64,000 nt of DNA from Tritrichomonas musculus (GCA_039105265.1 JAPFFF010000002.1:9176001-9240000); one strand, 5' to 3'; numbered from the stretch's first letter, positions 26,578 to 37,800 are shown. Made by a program: numbers and translations. Notes: generated by a model not told the origin, from the letters alone.

Positions 26578-27646
26578 TTTGCGTTTTATAAGTCAAAAAG
26601 AATACTTTATAATCATCATTCAAAGCATCTATTGATGAACAAACATATTTTGTGTACATGATTGGAACTGTTATTATTGTTTTGTTCTTCAGTGTTTTGT
26701 TAGTTTGACGCAAAGGATTTAATAGTTTACATTTAACGTTTCCTGATTCATAACAAATGAATTCAGCGAGTTCATTAAATACTCTTCTTCGCTTTTCATG
26801 TTTCTTTTCTGTTTTTCCGTAATCGGTGTGAATGAGTATTATATTTTTGGGTTTATATGACAGAAGACCTTTAAATCGTTGTTTTTGTTGAATCTCTTTC
26901 AATTGCATTGATTTGGCTCTAATGTATTGCCATTCAAGGTCGCGGTCATCTTGCATCTGTTGAGGTGTTAGATAAATGTATTTTGATTGTCGTTTGTCAA
27001 GGTATTCATCAGTTTCTTCGTCAAATGATGTGTATAAAGGATTCAATAAACGAAGAGATGCATGAGGCGTGTTATTGTACCATTCAACCGTTTGTTGTAT
27101 CAATACATTGTTTGTCATTCGTTGTTGTGATTGACCGAAAGCATTTCGTAATGTTCTGATTACTGCATCGACACATTTATGTGCATTCGTGAAAGGTGAA
27201 TCATCAATGATTAACTTTATTTTGTTTGGTTCTTTGAATTTAATTGTGTGTTTGTCTAATTGATATCTTTGCTCTTCACCGTTGCAATAACTTTTGAATG
27301 CATTTGATATAAAAGCCTTTTCACCATCACATTTAATTGTTTCAATTCTGATATTTCTTTTATTGACTAGTTTATCAATTACTTTGATTACATAATACTC
27401 AGACTTGTAATCAATTGGTTCAACAATTAGGTATTTGGTGTTTACATTGATTATTACTAAATAAGCTTTATTTAATGCAAACATTATATCAATTTCGTAC
27501 GCATACGGTTCAAATGAGAAGTCAGGTTTTGATAGTTTCTTTACTGTCTTCAATTGGTAATCCTTAATATAGGGCTCGGTTTTAATGCCCGTGTCTTTGA
27601 TGTACTTGTATTTAGATTTGAAAGGATAGTTGATTGATTCATTCAT
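26567..27646 (-). CDS. Maverick D integrase (DDE type)
   Basis: 359 residues. First Asp D53 in YAYEIDIMFALNK, second Asp D107 in ETIKCDGEKAFIS. The third catalytic position in the 'VERFxRTLR'-like block reads VDAVIRTLRNAFG, so Asp160 stands where Glu is usual. WYNNTPHASLRLLNPL follows as in Maverick and retroviral integrases, and the C-terminal part is basic and SH3-like (YKPKNIILIHTDYGKTEKKH). It is only distantly like the F integrases. It would insert D into target DNA with 6-bp duplications. Frame intact. Confidence 0.8.
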   Translation of the reverse strand: MNESINYPFKSKYKYIKDTGIKTEPYIKDYQLKTVKKLSKPDFSFEPYAYEIDIMFALNKAYLVIINVNTKYLIVEPIDYKSEYYVIKVIDKLVNKRNIRIETIKCDGEKAFISNAFKSYCNGEEQRYQLDKHTIKFKEPNKIKLIIDDSPFTNAHKCVDAVIRTLRNAFGQSQQRMTNNVLIQQTVEWYNNTPHASLRLLNPLYTSFDEETDEYLDKRQSKYIYLTPQQMQDDRDLEWQYIRAKSMQLKEIQQKQRFKGLLSYKPKNIILIHTDYGKTEKKHEKRRRVFNELAEFICYESGNVKCKLLNPLRQTNKTLKNKTIITVPIMYTKYVCSSIDALNDDYKVFFLTYKTQNES

Positions 27647-27733
27647 TTGAATCGCAAAAATAAAGCATTAATTTATGAAGGAACTCTGTTCCCTTTTGCA
27701 AAGCAAAATGATTATTTAATGAAATCAATTTAT

Positions 27734-28870
27734 TTATTCATTTGCTTGTGAACCTTCTGGTGTTGAATCATCATGATATTCTAAACCGTCAAGCGATAGT
27801 TTAAAGTAAGAGTCCCTAGTTATCCAAAGTTGAGTCGGAGGAGGTTTGACAATGGTTCCATCTGGTTCAACAACATTGAAATATGTGTCATCATCTCCTG
27901 TATATATTGGTTGCCCATTGACTTGTATCTGAACGTTTCCGAAACCTCCATCAAGTCCGTCATAACAATATCCTGCACTTGCTCGTTCTGTTTGAATGTT
28001 GAATACAAATGATGTTGCATCACTGATTGTGTTGTTGTATCTCTTACCGTTAGCGTCATTCTTTGGCATTGTCATCGAATCCTCAAATTCCTTTGTGCAT
28101 GAAAGAGTGATTGCATCTAAATCACCAGCCGTTAATTGATTTTCAAAGAATCGTGCACCAATAGTTGAAACGTTTTCGTCTGGGAAGTTCTTTCCACCAA
28201 TATTCAAGAAACAATTTTGATAAACTGGGTTTTCAAAGACAGTTAAATCATTATGATGCTTTGGAAACATGATTGATAAATTAGTTGCATTGATTAATGG
28301 GATATTCAATGTTGACTTGATTCCGTTTGCTGCTGGAGCGATTGGAAAAGCATGATAATCAACTTTTTGTGAAGGAATGATTAAACCTTGTCTTAAAATG
28401 TCTTCAATTCCTTGTCTTGTAGCTTCACAAACTCCAAAGCCTTGCATATTAGATTTACAAGCTGTGATGGTCATTCGATTAACTGTTAATGTTGCTGTTT
28501 GTTTTGAATAATGAGCGCTCATCAACTTGTTGGCTTCAGTTTTAGATACAAAGTTAACGTAAACATGACCTGCATGTGATGGTTGAGGTAATTTACTATG
28601 TTCTTTGGTATAATGGGCTTGACAAATTGCTTTATTATCATCAGTCTTTTCAATTCCAAGTTCAGTAAATTCATCATCAGTAAAGCTAAATATTAATGAA
28701 CAATTTTCAATCAGTTCATCGAAATCACCTCCAGATGCAGATACGTATTGTTCTCTAACTTCATACTTCAATTGATATTTCGTTGGTGTTGGTTCAGGTG
28801 ATGGTGGGTCTGGATTGTCTCCAGGTCCTGGAATCACTGCTTGATTACCAATTTGTGTGAATTGATGTTT
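27734..28870 (-). pseudogene. Major capsid protein candidate of Maverick D, C-terminal part (split by B)
   Basis: The open frame after the B insertion holds about 380 residues: a Pro-rich hinge (PGPGDNPDPPSPEP), then a beta-rich domain with SLIFSFTDDEF, INATNLSIMFPKHHNDLTVF and VYQNCFLNIGGKNFPDEN, which fits the second barrel of a double-jelly-roll capsid protein. The ATG at 28837 is internal, not the true start. The reading frame joins that at 40861-41661 without shift once B and one GAGGTG copy are removed. The capsid call is by pattern and context. Confidence 0.65.
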
Positions 28871-28876
28871 GAGGTG

Positions 28877-29381
28877 AGTAGTGATAGTGTATCAATAATC
28901 GGGGTCAGATAGAATCCACTTAAAACGCCTATAAATGGCCCATTTTTGGGCCCATATTCGGGTTAAAATTCAAAATCCACATATGGGACCCATACCGCAT
29001 ACTACCCCAAAACGCCTTTAAAACGCCCATATTCGGACCCATACAAATTCCGAAAATAGGCCGCATATGGACCACCTATGGACCACTTATGGGACCACTG
29101 ATGGAACAGACCGATGGAACGTTCCGATGGCGACACAGACCGATGGGACAGACCATGACAGACCAGATGAATTCCAAAAATAACGCGATTCTCAAACCAA
29201 TTCGATTTTTTATCCAGTTAGAAATGAATTCAGCAACAGCTGCCATACCACAACTCTCCACTGTCGAAGCTAATGGTGTCAAACTCGATTACCTCGAACG
29301 CGTCATCCTCAAGAAATACCCCCAATGGAAATCCCTTGCATTCGACTACCACAACGACGATGATTTCATGGACGATCTCAT
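28877..29381. repeat. Left TIR of Maverick B
   Basis: Inverse of 40350-40854 with small differences, for example in the GGACCAC/GGCCCAC repeats near 29070. It contains the first half of a 100-residue gene copy and ends exactly where element C begins. Confidence 0.9.
29224..29381 (+). pseudogene. 100-residue terminal gene, left-TIR copy, cut by element C
   Basis: From the ATG at 29224 the frame matches the protein at 13404-13706 up to FMDDLI and is then interrupted at 29381 by the end of element C, which adds about 20 foreign residues before a stop at 29445. About half of the protein is lost. Confidence 0.85.
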
Positions 29382-29449
29382 AAGCGGGTATATACCCCAC
29401 AAATCTACACGCAAGGAATCTACCAAATATAAATTTATCCATTAAATTA

Positions 29450-30080
29450 TTTGGATAAGCCTTATATGGAGCTACTTGGAAAGCTACTTGGAAAGCCACT
29501 TGGAAAGCCATTTTGGGAATCTGCATATGGAGCTACTTGGGAAAGCTACTTGGAAAGCCACTTGGGAATCCGCATATGGAGCCTTATATGGAGCTACTTG
29601 GAAAGCTACTTGGAAAGCCACTTGGAAAGCCATTTTGGGAATCTGCATATGGAGCCATTTTGGGAATCCGCATATGGAGCCATTTTGGGAATCCGCATAT
29701 GGAGCCTTATATGGAGCTATTATGGGAACAGCAAAATTGCTGTCCCGAGGATTTACATAAACTGTCCACTAAATATTGGGTGTACGGGAAAAACCGCAGA
29801 CCACTTGGAAAGCTATTATGGGAGACTACTTGGAAAGCTATTATGGGAACAACCATCTAGTGTCCCGAGGATTTACATAAACTGTCCACTAAATATTGGG
29901 TGTACGGGAAAAACCGTAGACCGCATATGGAGCCACTTGGAAAGCCACTTGGAAAGCCACTTGGAAAGCCACTTGGAAAGCTACTTGGAAAGCTACTTGG
30001 AAAGCTACTTGGAAAGCCATTTGGGAGACTGCATATGGAGCCACTTGGAAAGCCATATATGGAGCCACTTAGAAAATCCC
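29450..30080. repeat. Left iteron-like array of element C
   Basis: Made of about 12-bp units such as GCTACTTGGAAA and GCCACTTGGAAA mixed with GCATATGGAGCC and TTTTGGGAATCC. Two copies of a 118-bp period unit (about 29741 and 29859) carry the same block including GTCCCGAGGATTTACATAAA. A palindrome related to that at 5932 lies at 29725-29746. Reading frames across this array are repeat artefacts. Confidence 0.85.
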
Positions 30081-30165
30081 AAAATAAGAATTATAAAATA
30101 TTTTTTTTTTGGGTATTATTAGGTAGATTTCTAGATACGAATCTACTTTTTTTCTCGACTTATAA

Positions 30166-32622
30166 ATGGAAAGCAACGACGCTCTCTTTAAGGAGATTTC
30201 CTTAAACAAGACACGAACAGATGCCACATTTGCTATTAAAGCAATCGGTGGTGGTAAAATAAAGCACGAAACACTGCTATACAACCTTAACCGAGTTATA
30301 AACCAAAGCGATATATCGTTTATAGATTACACGGATGGTGGGACACAAACGAATAATCCACTGGAACCACTAAACGAGTTATTTAGCGACAATATCGTTG
30401 TATATTACCCAATTGACGACACATTAATTAAGAACATCGAGAAACTAAAGATTAAGAACCCAGATGATACCAAAGATGCAGACGCAGATGACCAAACAAT
30501 AGATAATAGTGTTTTAAATAAAATCGCTAAGGATTTGCTTGGTAGCACCACTGCTACAATAAAGAGGGTTCTAAACCAGCTGGATATCGATATACGCAAA
30601 CCAGATATTAAACCAATTGGAATTAAGAGTGCAGATGGATTTGCTTACAGACCATCTTCGTTCGTCCAACTCCTTAAGGTTAATCTATCTAATGTCTCTA
30701 TCGACAGCATCTTTAATTTACTAGGAGACTCCACCAAAATCGAATTCCTGCATGAAAACCTTGTGTATATACACGATATCGACTTTACTCGGGATTACAA
30801 AGGCGTATTTAACAAAAGGGATGTTATTAGGCATCTGGTTGGCGAACACGACTTTGTAAAGCAAGGGGATACAAATCCAGATGACAACCCAGTTATTATA
30901 AATAATTCCCAACTCGTATCCAATAATTGTCTAACGTTTATAAGCTCCTCTACAACTGGAACCATTAGATACAAATTCTATAACAAGTTTGTGCAATCGA
31001 TGGAATCCCCGAGTGTCCGCAATAAAATTGGTTCCCATATTAACGATTGGATTAACAACCCAGAACCGATATTACGCAAGGCGATCGAGAACTCGTTGGA
31101 AACCGGCATTTTAAGATTGGAGTTTACGATGTATCTCTATAAGAACACAACTGGAACCCTAGATAGAGATGTGGTTTACGCAAATATGGAGTACCTCGAG
31201 AATTTAATGCCACCGAATCTAATATATTTTAATTCTATCGAGAACCAATTTAATTTGCTGTGCAAAAATATATTATATAATGTTTGTATTGTGGATTTAG
31301 AATTGGACCTAGCGTTTGTGGCGTTATACCATAATAAGTTGACGGGTAAAGTTAATGGGTTCTATATCGAAAAAATTAATGCAACCAAATTATCGAATGC
31401 ACTCCGCTGGTACTGCTCGAATAAGCCCATTACTGTAGTATTAATGCAAATCGATCCACATAACGACGAAGTAAATATACAACAGGATAGCTATCTACGA
31501 ATAAACACAGCAAGCGAACCTCTATATACATACATCCATAAGGGCTGCGAGAAACTAAAAGCTGTGCAAACACGGGATAACATTAATAAACCTGCCGATG
31601 TTGGATTAACCCCAAATAATGTATTTAATTTTGTATTCCCAACATCCACAGCATCGCTATTAAAATCGAGTACTCGAGAGAAAATAATGTTTAAAATGCT
31701 GGAATTGGAATTACTAAATTATCCAAACGAGACACTAACTATTCGATCCATTAACCGAGATATTAAGGAGGAAACCGAGGAGAATGCTTTTAAGGAACAC
31801 TACGAACAGCAGATTAACAATATAAAGTCTAAGAACGAGGTTATAGAAGCCCAAATCGAGGAGTGCGCCCATAAGGAGATGGTTCGAGATATGCTTTACA
31901 AGGTCCTTTCCAACATTAGAGCATACACGCACAGGTTCTTGGATTTAAAGGATGGGACCGAAATAAATGTGTATGGGTTTAAAGAAACTAGGACCCGATA
32001 TGGCAAGACATATCTGCTCGCATGTTCGCTAAATGTAATGCACGATGTATATGGAAATTTAATAGAATACATGGTACCCCAAACCATATTACAATTGTAT
32101 TGGTGTCCTTCGAATATTGCGCATTACATAGACAAGATATTAGCCAATAAGGGATTTAAGCAACTGGATATTAAACGAATAACAGCATATGGGAGCTTAA
32201 CTGGAATCCCAATAATGCAATTAATTAAGGAGGGCTCGTTTACAAACGCATCTAAAAATTTATGTGCCAAGATGGTTGTAAAGGAATGCAAAAATAACGA
32301 AACAGAGGATATTACTGGATATCGCGACAATATTATGCAAGAGATGGATGCAAATATAAAGCAATGCAGGAAGATAGACGAGTCTGTTAAATTAGGAGAT
32401 ATAATTAAGGTAACTGGGTACAAACTCCTTAAGAGCTCGCTATTAATACGCTGTTCTATTAATGGTGGAGACCCCAAGGATTATATAGCCACATATTGGC
32501 TTAAGGAGATAATCCTGGACAAACTAAAATATACCAAAATAACCAATTGTATAGAAGCTGTTGTTGGACCCACTAAGACCAGTCCGCAAAAACAGAAATG
32601 CTATATTTATGTGGTTAGCTAA
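30166..32622 (+). CDS. Large protein of element C, weakly Rep-like
   Basis: 818 residues, intact. Three short blocks in order recall rolling-circle replication initiators of the Rep_trans/phage X type: HDIDFTRDYKG at about 203-213, RYKFYNKFVQSME at about 268, and LRLEFTMYLY at about 316. The rest is not recognised; a charged coiled segment (about 525-580) and a beta-rich C-terminus follow. No Walker A helicase motif and no clear DDE triad are seen. If it is a Rep, the flanking short repeats could be its binding sites. The match is by eye and weak, so 'unknown protein of element C' is the safe reading. Confidence 0.5.
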   Translation: MESNDALFKEISLNKTRTDATFAIKAIGGGKIKHETLLYNLNRVINQSDISFIDYTDGGTQTNNPLEPLNELFSDNIVVYYPIDDTLIKNIEKLKIKNPDDTKDADADDQTIDNSVLNKIAKDLLGSTTATIKRVLNQLDIDIRKPDIKPIGIKSADGFAYRPSSFVQLLKVNLSNVSIDSIFNLLGDSTKIEFLHENLVYIHDIDFTRDYKGVFNKRDVIRHLVGEHDFVKQGDTNPDDNPVIINNSQLVSNNCLTFISSSTTGTIRYKFYNKFVQSMESPSVRNKIGSHINDWINNPEPILRKAIENSLETGILRLEFTMYLYKNTTGTLDRDVVYANMEYLENLMPPNLIYFNSIENQFNLLCKNILYNVCIVDLELDLAFVALYHNKLTGKVNGFYIEKINATKLSNALRWYCSNKPITVVLMQIDPHNDEVNIQQDSYLRINTASEPLYTYIHKGCEKLKAVQTRDNINKPADVGLTPNNVFNFVFPTSTASLLKSSTREKIMFKMLELELLNYPNETLTIRSINRDIKEETEENAFKEHYEQQINNIKSKNEVIEAQIEECAHKEMVRDMLYKVLSNIRAYTHRFLDLKDGTEINVYGFKETRTRYGKTYLLACSLNVMHDVYGNLIEYMVPQTILQLYWCPSNIAHYIDKILANKGFKQLDIKRITAYGSLTGIPIMQLIKEGSFTNASKNLCAKMVVKECKNNETEDITGYRDNIMQEMDANIKQCRKIDESVKLGDIIKVTGYKLLKSSLLIRCSINGGDPKDYIATYWLKEIILDKLKYTKITNCIEAVVGPTKTSPQKQKCYIYVVS

Positions 32623-32635
32623 AAATAATTTATTT

Positions 32636-32896
32636 TTATTCTCCATCCAGGACTGTCGATACGGACATGCAATATAGGATGTCGTCGTTGTCTCGTCTAT
32701 CGAAGAATAAGGTGCGATACTTCTTAATAAACATGCCAGGGAATGTAAAACAATATTTTCCTTTAATAGTCGAATATTTATATACCGTCCCATATGGAGC
32801 TTTAATTAGAACATAGTTGTTGTAATCCTGGATGGTGCATCCATTAAAAGTAAATGTTTCTGCTGGTGTTGCATTGCCATTATCTTTGGAAAACAT
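32636..32896 (-). CDS. Element C hypothetical protein, 86 residues
   Basis: Small, aromatic-rich, probably beta-rich protein (NYVLIKAPYGTVYKYSTIKG, RTLFFDRRDNDD). It converges on the large gene with a 13-bp gap. No family is recognised. Confidence 0.45.
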   Translation of the reverse strand: MFSKDNGNATPAETFTFNGCTIQDYNNYVLIKAPYGTVYKYSTIKGKYCFTFPGMFIKKYRTLFFDRRDNDDILYCMSVSTVLDGE

Positions 32897-33059
32897 TTAT
32901 GTGGAGATAAAAAATAATATTTATGTATGTTCGAAAATATATATTTTTATTTTTAAACACATGCATTTGTATATAAACATATTGTTACTAGCTATTTCTA
33001 GAGCCATTACGTTACCATAATATTATTACTATATAATATATTTTATTTGCAATTAAAGG

Positions 33060-33653
33060 ATGGATTTCGAAACATATATTGCTAGATACAATAGATTCGA
33101 TAGAAGTGGAGTCCGAGATTATATTAAAGATGTAATCCAAAAGGATAACCATATAATGTTCTACAACAAGGACTTTAAAGAATGGATGGTCCAGGATCGA
33201 CAAACCGGATGTCGTAAATATTTGGTAATTATTTTACCGCACGACGATCGCTCGCGAAATACAGAATTCCTATTGGGTATCTTCCCACACCCAACACCAT
33301 TATTAAAAACATTGTACGATATAGAACATACCGAACTTAATAAAGCGTGGGATCTAGAAAATAGGTTTATGTACATGGCGGATTGGCAACATTATCTACA
33401 TATGGTAGAAATGGATGTCTACAGTAAGCAGATAACCGAGATTTTACTGCATAGGGTTTTATGTCCAAGATTGCCACAGAATATAATCGATAACACATTA
33501 GCTCTGCAGCAATCGGTACTGGATTACATCGAGAAGAATAAAACCAAAAATTGCGACGAGGATGGAATCGAGCTCGATGCCATAAATGCAAGACTGTACG
33601 AAATCGTAAAAAATATTTGCTCGTTAACACACTATATTATTGTCACCGACTAA
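33060..33653 (+). CDS. Element C hypothetical protein, 197 residues
   Basis: Mostly helical protein with a basic N-terminal half (YIARYNRFDRSGVRDYIKD, RQTGCRKYLVIILPHDDRSR) and a helical C-terminal half. No known motif and no membrane segment. It lies 51 bp before the 172-residue gene in the same direction. Confidence 0.55.
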   Translation: MDFETYIARYNRFDRSGVRDYIKDVIQKDNHIMFYNKDFKEWMVQDRQTGCRKYLVIILPHDDRSRNTEFLLGIFPHPTPLLKTLYDIEHTELNKAWDLENRFMYMADWQHYLHMVEMDVYSKQITEILLHRVLCPRLPQNIIDNTLALQQSVLDYIEKNKTKNCDEDGIELDAINARLYEIVKNICSLTHYIIVTD

Positions 33654-33704
33654 TAAATTTATTTTTATATTAGCATTATATAATATCTTTTTATTACAGA
33701 ATAA

Positions 33705-34223
33705 ATGGATACCAAATATACAGACTCGAAGAGGCTGGATACCAAATATACAGACTCGAAGAGGCTGGATACCGAGCCATCTACGGATAACACAGAGGAG
33801 GAAGATATGGATGTACCACAAATGGATGTACCACAAATGGATGTACGACCAAGGGAATCCAACAATACTTCCAACAATACTCCCAACAATACTAAAGAAT
33901 ATAAAAACAATTGGAGTGCCAAAAGGAGAGAGCATTGGAATGCATATATGCGAAACTATAATGCCAAAAAGAAGCAGCAGCATATAGAACAACTAGGCAA
34001 GATTACAATCGAATACCACAATTCGATTAAATCTTACGACAAAACCGATGTAATCCAGATACTATACGACACTATTAATATATACGGCACGATTTTGGAT
34101 ATCTATATAGACCATTTACCGAGAGATGCGGCAGATAAGATTCGCGCGACTTACAGTAAAAACAATATCGTCGAATCCATAAATATATTGCAAAAATATA
34201 TTAAGTATTTGCTGCAAAAATAA
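33705..34223 (+). CDS. Element C hypothetical protein, 172 residues, with basic region
   Basis: The N-terminal 60 residues are made of tandem repeats: twice DTKYTDSKRL (30-bp DNA unit), DVPQM repeats and NNT repeats. A basic stretch follows (SAKRREHWNAYMRNYNAKKK) that could bind nucleic acid, and then a helical C-terminus. No family is recognised. The right iteron-like array starts shortly after the stop. Confidence 0.55.
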   Translation: MDTKYTDSKRLDTKYTDSKRLDTEPSTDNTEEEDMDVPQMDVPQMDVRPRESNNTSNNTPNNTKEYKNNWSAKRREHWNAYMRNYNAKKKQQHIEQLGKITIEYHNSIKSYDKTDVIQILYDTINIYGTILDIYIDHLPRDAADKIRATYSKNNIVESINILQKYIKYLLQK

Positions 34224-34239
34224 GATCCCTAGTACAATT

Positions 34240-34800
34240 ATTTTTGGCTTTCCCATGTGGCTTTCCATGTGGATCCATATGTGGGCCATTTATGGGCCAT
34301 ATGCGGATTCCCAAGTAGCTCCATATATGGCTCCATATAGCTCCATTTGTGGGCTATTTATGGGCCATATGCGGATTCCCAAGTAGCTCCATATATGGCT
34401 TTCCAAGTGGCTCCATATGCAGTCTCCCAAATGGCTTTCCAAGTAGCTTTCCAAGTAGCTTTCCAAGTAGCTCCATATAAGGCTCCATATGCGGATTCCC
34501 AAGTAGCTCCATATATGGCTCCATATAGCTCCATTTGTGGGCTATTTATGGGCCATATGCGGATTCCCAAGTAGCTCCATATATGGCTTTCCAAGTGGCT
34601 CCATATGCAGTCTCCCAAATGGCTTTCCAAGTAGCTTTCCAAGTAGCTTTCCAAGTAGCTCCATATAAGGCTCCATATGCGGATTCCCAAGTGGCTTTCC
34701 AAGTGGCTTTCCCAAGTAGCTCCATATGCAGATTCCCAAAATGGCTTTCCAAGTGGCTTTCCAAGTAGCTTTCCAAGTAGCTCCATATAAGGCTTATCCA
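34240..34800. repeat. Right iteron-like array of element C
   Basis: Inverse of the left array in its outer 220 bp. It holds a tandem duplication of 188 bp (34351-34538 and from 34539), built from CCAAGTAGCTTT, CCATATGCGGATTCC and related units. Long frames on both strands here are artefacts of the repeat. Confidence 0.85.
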
Positions 34801-34872
34801 AATAATTTAATGGATAAATTTATATTTGGTAGATTCCTTGCGTGTAGATTTGTGGGGTATATACCCGCTTAT

Positions 34873-37800
34873 GACCGATATCATTATTGATTCTATCGAG
34901 AGTGGGTCTGTTGGTCCATGTGAAGTGCTCACCACAGAGATGGCACTTGCCTGTGTCTGGATTGTTGTACATCTCCATGAACTTATCGAATTGCTCCTCA
35001 CAAACACATTTATCGAGGTTCCTGGGTTTGTCCTTATGAGATTGATTATATTTGACATCCTGGTTATAGTAGTTCTCGCATTTGAATCGCCACCAATCGA
35101 GGTTTGGTTTGAATTTGTTAATGGGATTCTGTATGGAGTATTCAGCATTTGGATTGAATTCCTTATATGCGAGTGCATACTTGATACAGGATGCATTCTT
35201 GCTTAGCGATAGGTTTGAGATGAGGTCCACGTTGTACTGAGCATTGAGTGCAATCAGGTTGTCAATGGGTTTGATCATCATCTCGACATCATTATCATTG
35301 TATGCAAGTAGGTAGTCCCATCGGGTTTCATAGTTTTTGGCATCCTCGAGATATAGCTTGTAATCATCTGGTGTCAATGGGTTCTTCTGGTTGAGATAGC
35401 TGTAGAACGCCTCATACTCAAATGGCTCTGCTTTTGAGAGTACCTCATTGTAGTTCTCAGTGTTGATGGCTTCATATGGGAACACACCCTTCGAGCTATT
35501 CTCAACTCCCCCAAAATCAACCCCGAATTGTCGTAATGTACCTCCAGCGACAAATGATTGTGCGTCGATGAATCGCAACTTGGTATCGTATTTGGGTGAC
35601 TTCAATATGAACTGCTTCAATGAGGATGTGGTACCAATGATGCTATTGGGTTCAACACTCCAGAACATATTTCGCTTGGCTGAACTGTAGTTGAGATACT
35701 CCTTGAATAGGTTGCTATCGAATCTACTCGAGTTGAATCCAAATACGGTTATCACATTCAGGTTGCGATCAATGGTTTTGAGATTGTCAACTGGTTGATT
35801 GATGAAGGATTTCATGTATTGAACCTTATCGTGATACACCTGCTTGGATTGCTCAAACAACCACTCGATCCACTTGATGATGAACTCAGATGAATCTCTT
35901 AATGAGAAGTGCTTTGTGGTACAACCAGATTGCGATTTGACACATGATGATACACTAAGGGGAATCAGTCGTGAGTTGATGGTTGTGGATGAACCAATAG
36001 ATGTATCCACAGGCTGTTCAACAGTTTCGAAATCGTAGGTGATGTAATATATGTTGGGTTTCCATTCGAGACCATAGGCTAAGCAATATTCGTACACCGG
36101 ATTGCTGAGTATATGTGGACAGTATGGTAGTGGTTCACGATTGGGTATGAAACGTTTTCGAAATACACCATCACAGTTCTTAACATGGTTCTCGAAACAC
36201 TTCATGTTGTAATGACCGTAATGGGCATATGAGCCACACTTTGGGCAGATGTGGATGTTGGTCAGCTTCTCAGCATTCCTGATGTACATTATGTGGATGA
36301 TTCGATTTTGGGTGTACAGCAATGCGGATTTCCTAAATGAGTTATCACTATTGTATTTCCATTGGTCCTGAAGGTTATAGACTTTGAGATCCTCCAAGTA
36401 CTCATAGATGTCCACATTCAAGTGATGCTTCTCGGCAGATGCCTTCATGGATTCAATTGATGTACCCGGATAGTTGTTCAGGAGGTCGATTGCATCTTGA
36501 GATGGCTTAGTAGAATACACTATATTGTGATCCTCGCATAGGAGCTTCCTAGCTACCTGTGTGCGATTCTTAGTATTGCAACCAGATTCAGGGTCAACCA
36601 GATGATCATCTAGACATGCAGCCAGAAATCGGTACCAACATAGATTGTCATCGGCATTGTCCGTGATGATGAATTTGCTATTTTTGATCTCAGGAGGTAA
36701 ATCCTTGATTGGACCACTAACCTTGACCATTCGAGATACCGTGAATGAGACTGATCCTACCATAATCAACTTGGTTCCAGATGTTGAGGTCTCATATGAG
36801 TGCAGTACTGATTCAATATAGTACTTCACGATATCAAGCGATTGCTCATCACGAACCACAATTGGGATAGCCGATTTATAGTTGTTCCAATTGATTTCCC
36901 TAGCTGCATATTCACATGAATACCCAAACACTTTCTCAGCATAGGGGGTCTCAAATACACCCGAGAGTTGGAAATAGATTTTGAATGGTTTTACCTCACG
37001 CTTATAGACCTGTTGCAAGCCGTCATATATAGAGTTCAATGAGGATATCGAGTTGAAGTAGTATATGTATATTGGCTCATAGGTATCGATATCCTCACGC
37101 TCATTGGAATCACTATCAGCATATTTGGTATATGATCGCCAAGCCTCAACAGCCCTATCATAGCTATCAGGTTCATTCACCATGAGGAAATCGGTGTGTT
37201 TCGATTTGAACTCATGACCGAACTCACTGAGGTAATCGAGTATTTCATTATTTTCGGGGTCCTTGGGGAGATCATCAATGTTTTCGGTGACCTTGGGGGA
37301 ATCATTGATAATATGGACCAGTTTTGTAACCTTAGTCCTGTCTCGGGGTATATTATGTATTTCAGTTCTGTCGATATACTCGGGGAAATATTTGTTGAAA
37401 TAGGAATGTGCTTTGTTATCATCAATACTAGCGTTACTACCGATAATATGATTCAGTTTTGTAACCTTAGTCCTGTCTCGGAGTATATCTTGTATTTCAG
37501 CTCTATCGAGATACTCGGGATAATACTTGTTGAAATATGAATATGCTTTGTGTTCATCATCTAATTGCTGAATGAACTTAATCCAGGTATTCAATTGCTG
37601 GCGTTCATCAATGCGGTCCTCAATCTTGTAAGCATCTCTATTGAAATTATTGAAGTAATCCTTAGTTCGTTCAGTCTCAAGTCTCTCGAAGAATGTATCA
37701 AGATCTGATTCCTTGATATGATAATCGCGATCAAAACCGGTGCGATATACAAATAAATTATCATTCAGGAACTTTACGAAACTGCTCAGTCGTTCATTAT

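Larger units (their letters stand above)
29380..34872. mobile_element. Element 'C': about 5.5 kb, iteron-like inverted ends, Rep-like gene
   Basis: The ends are inverted repeats that start ATAAGCGGGTATATACCCC and are near-identical for about 220 bp, then continue into shuffled short repeats on both sides. Four genes lie inside. The left flank is the 100-residue gene and the right flank is the polymerase gene, which are not adjacent in element A. No target duplication is evident beyond an AT. C is thus joined to a large deletion of B. No integrase or transposase is recognised in it. Confidence 0.8.

Noticed and set aside
29089..29445. A 118-residue intact gene
   Set aside because: It is the 5' half of the 100-residue terminal gene fused by chance to the end of element C.
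29451..30205. Plus-strand frames with repeated ESHLES or GKPLGKP
   Set aside because: They arise from the 12-bp iteron-like array of element C being a multiple of three; all frames look equally open and lack other coding features.
34290..34801. Frames on both strands in the right array of C
   Set aside because: Same repeat artefact as in the left array.
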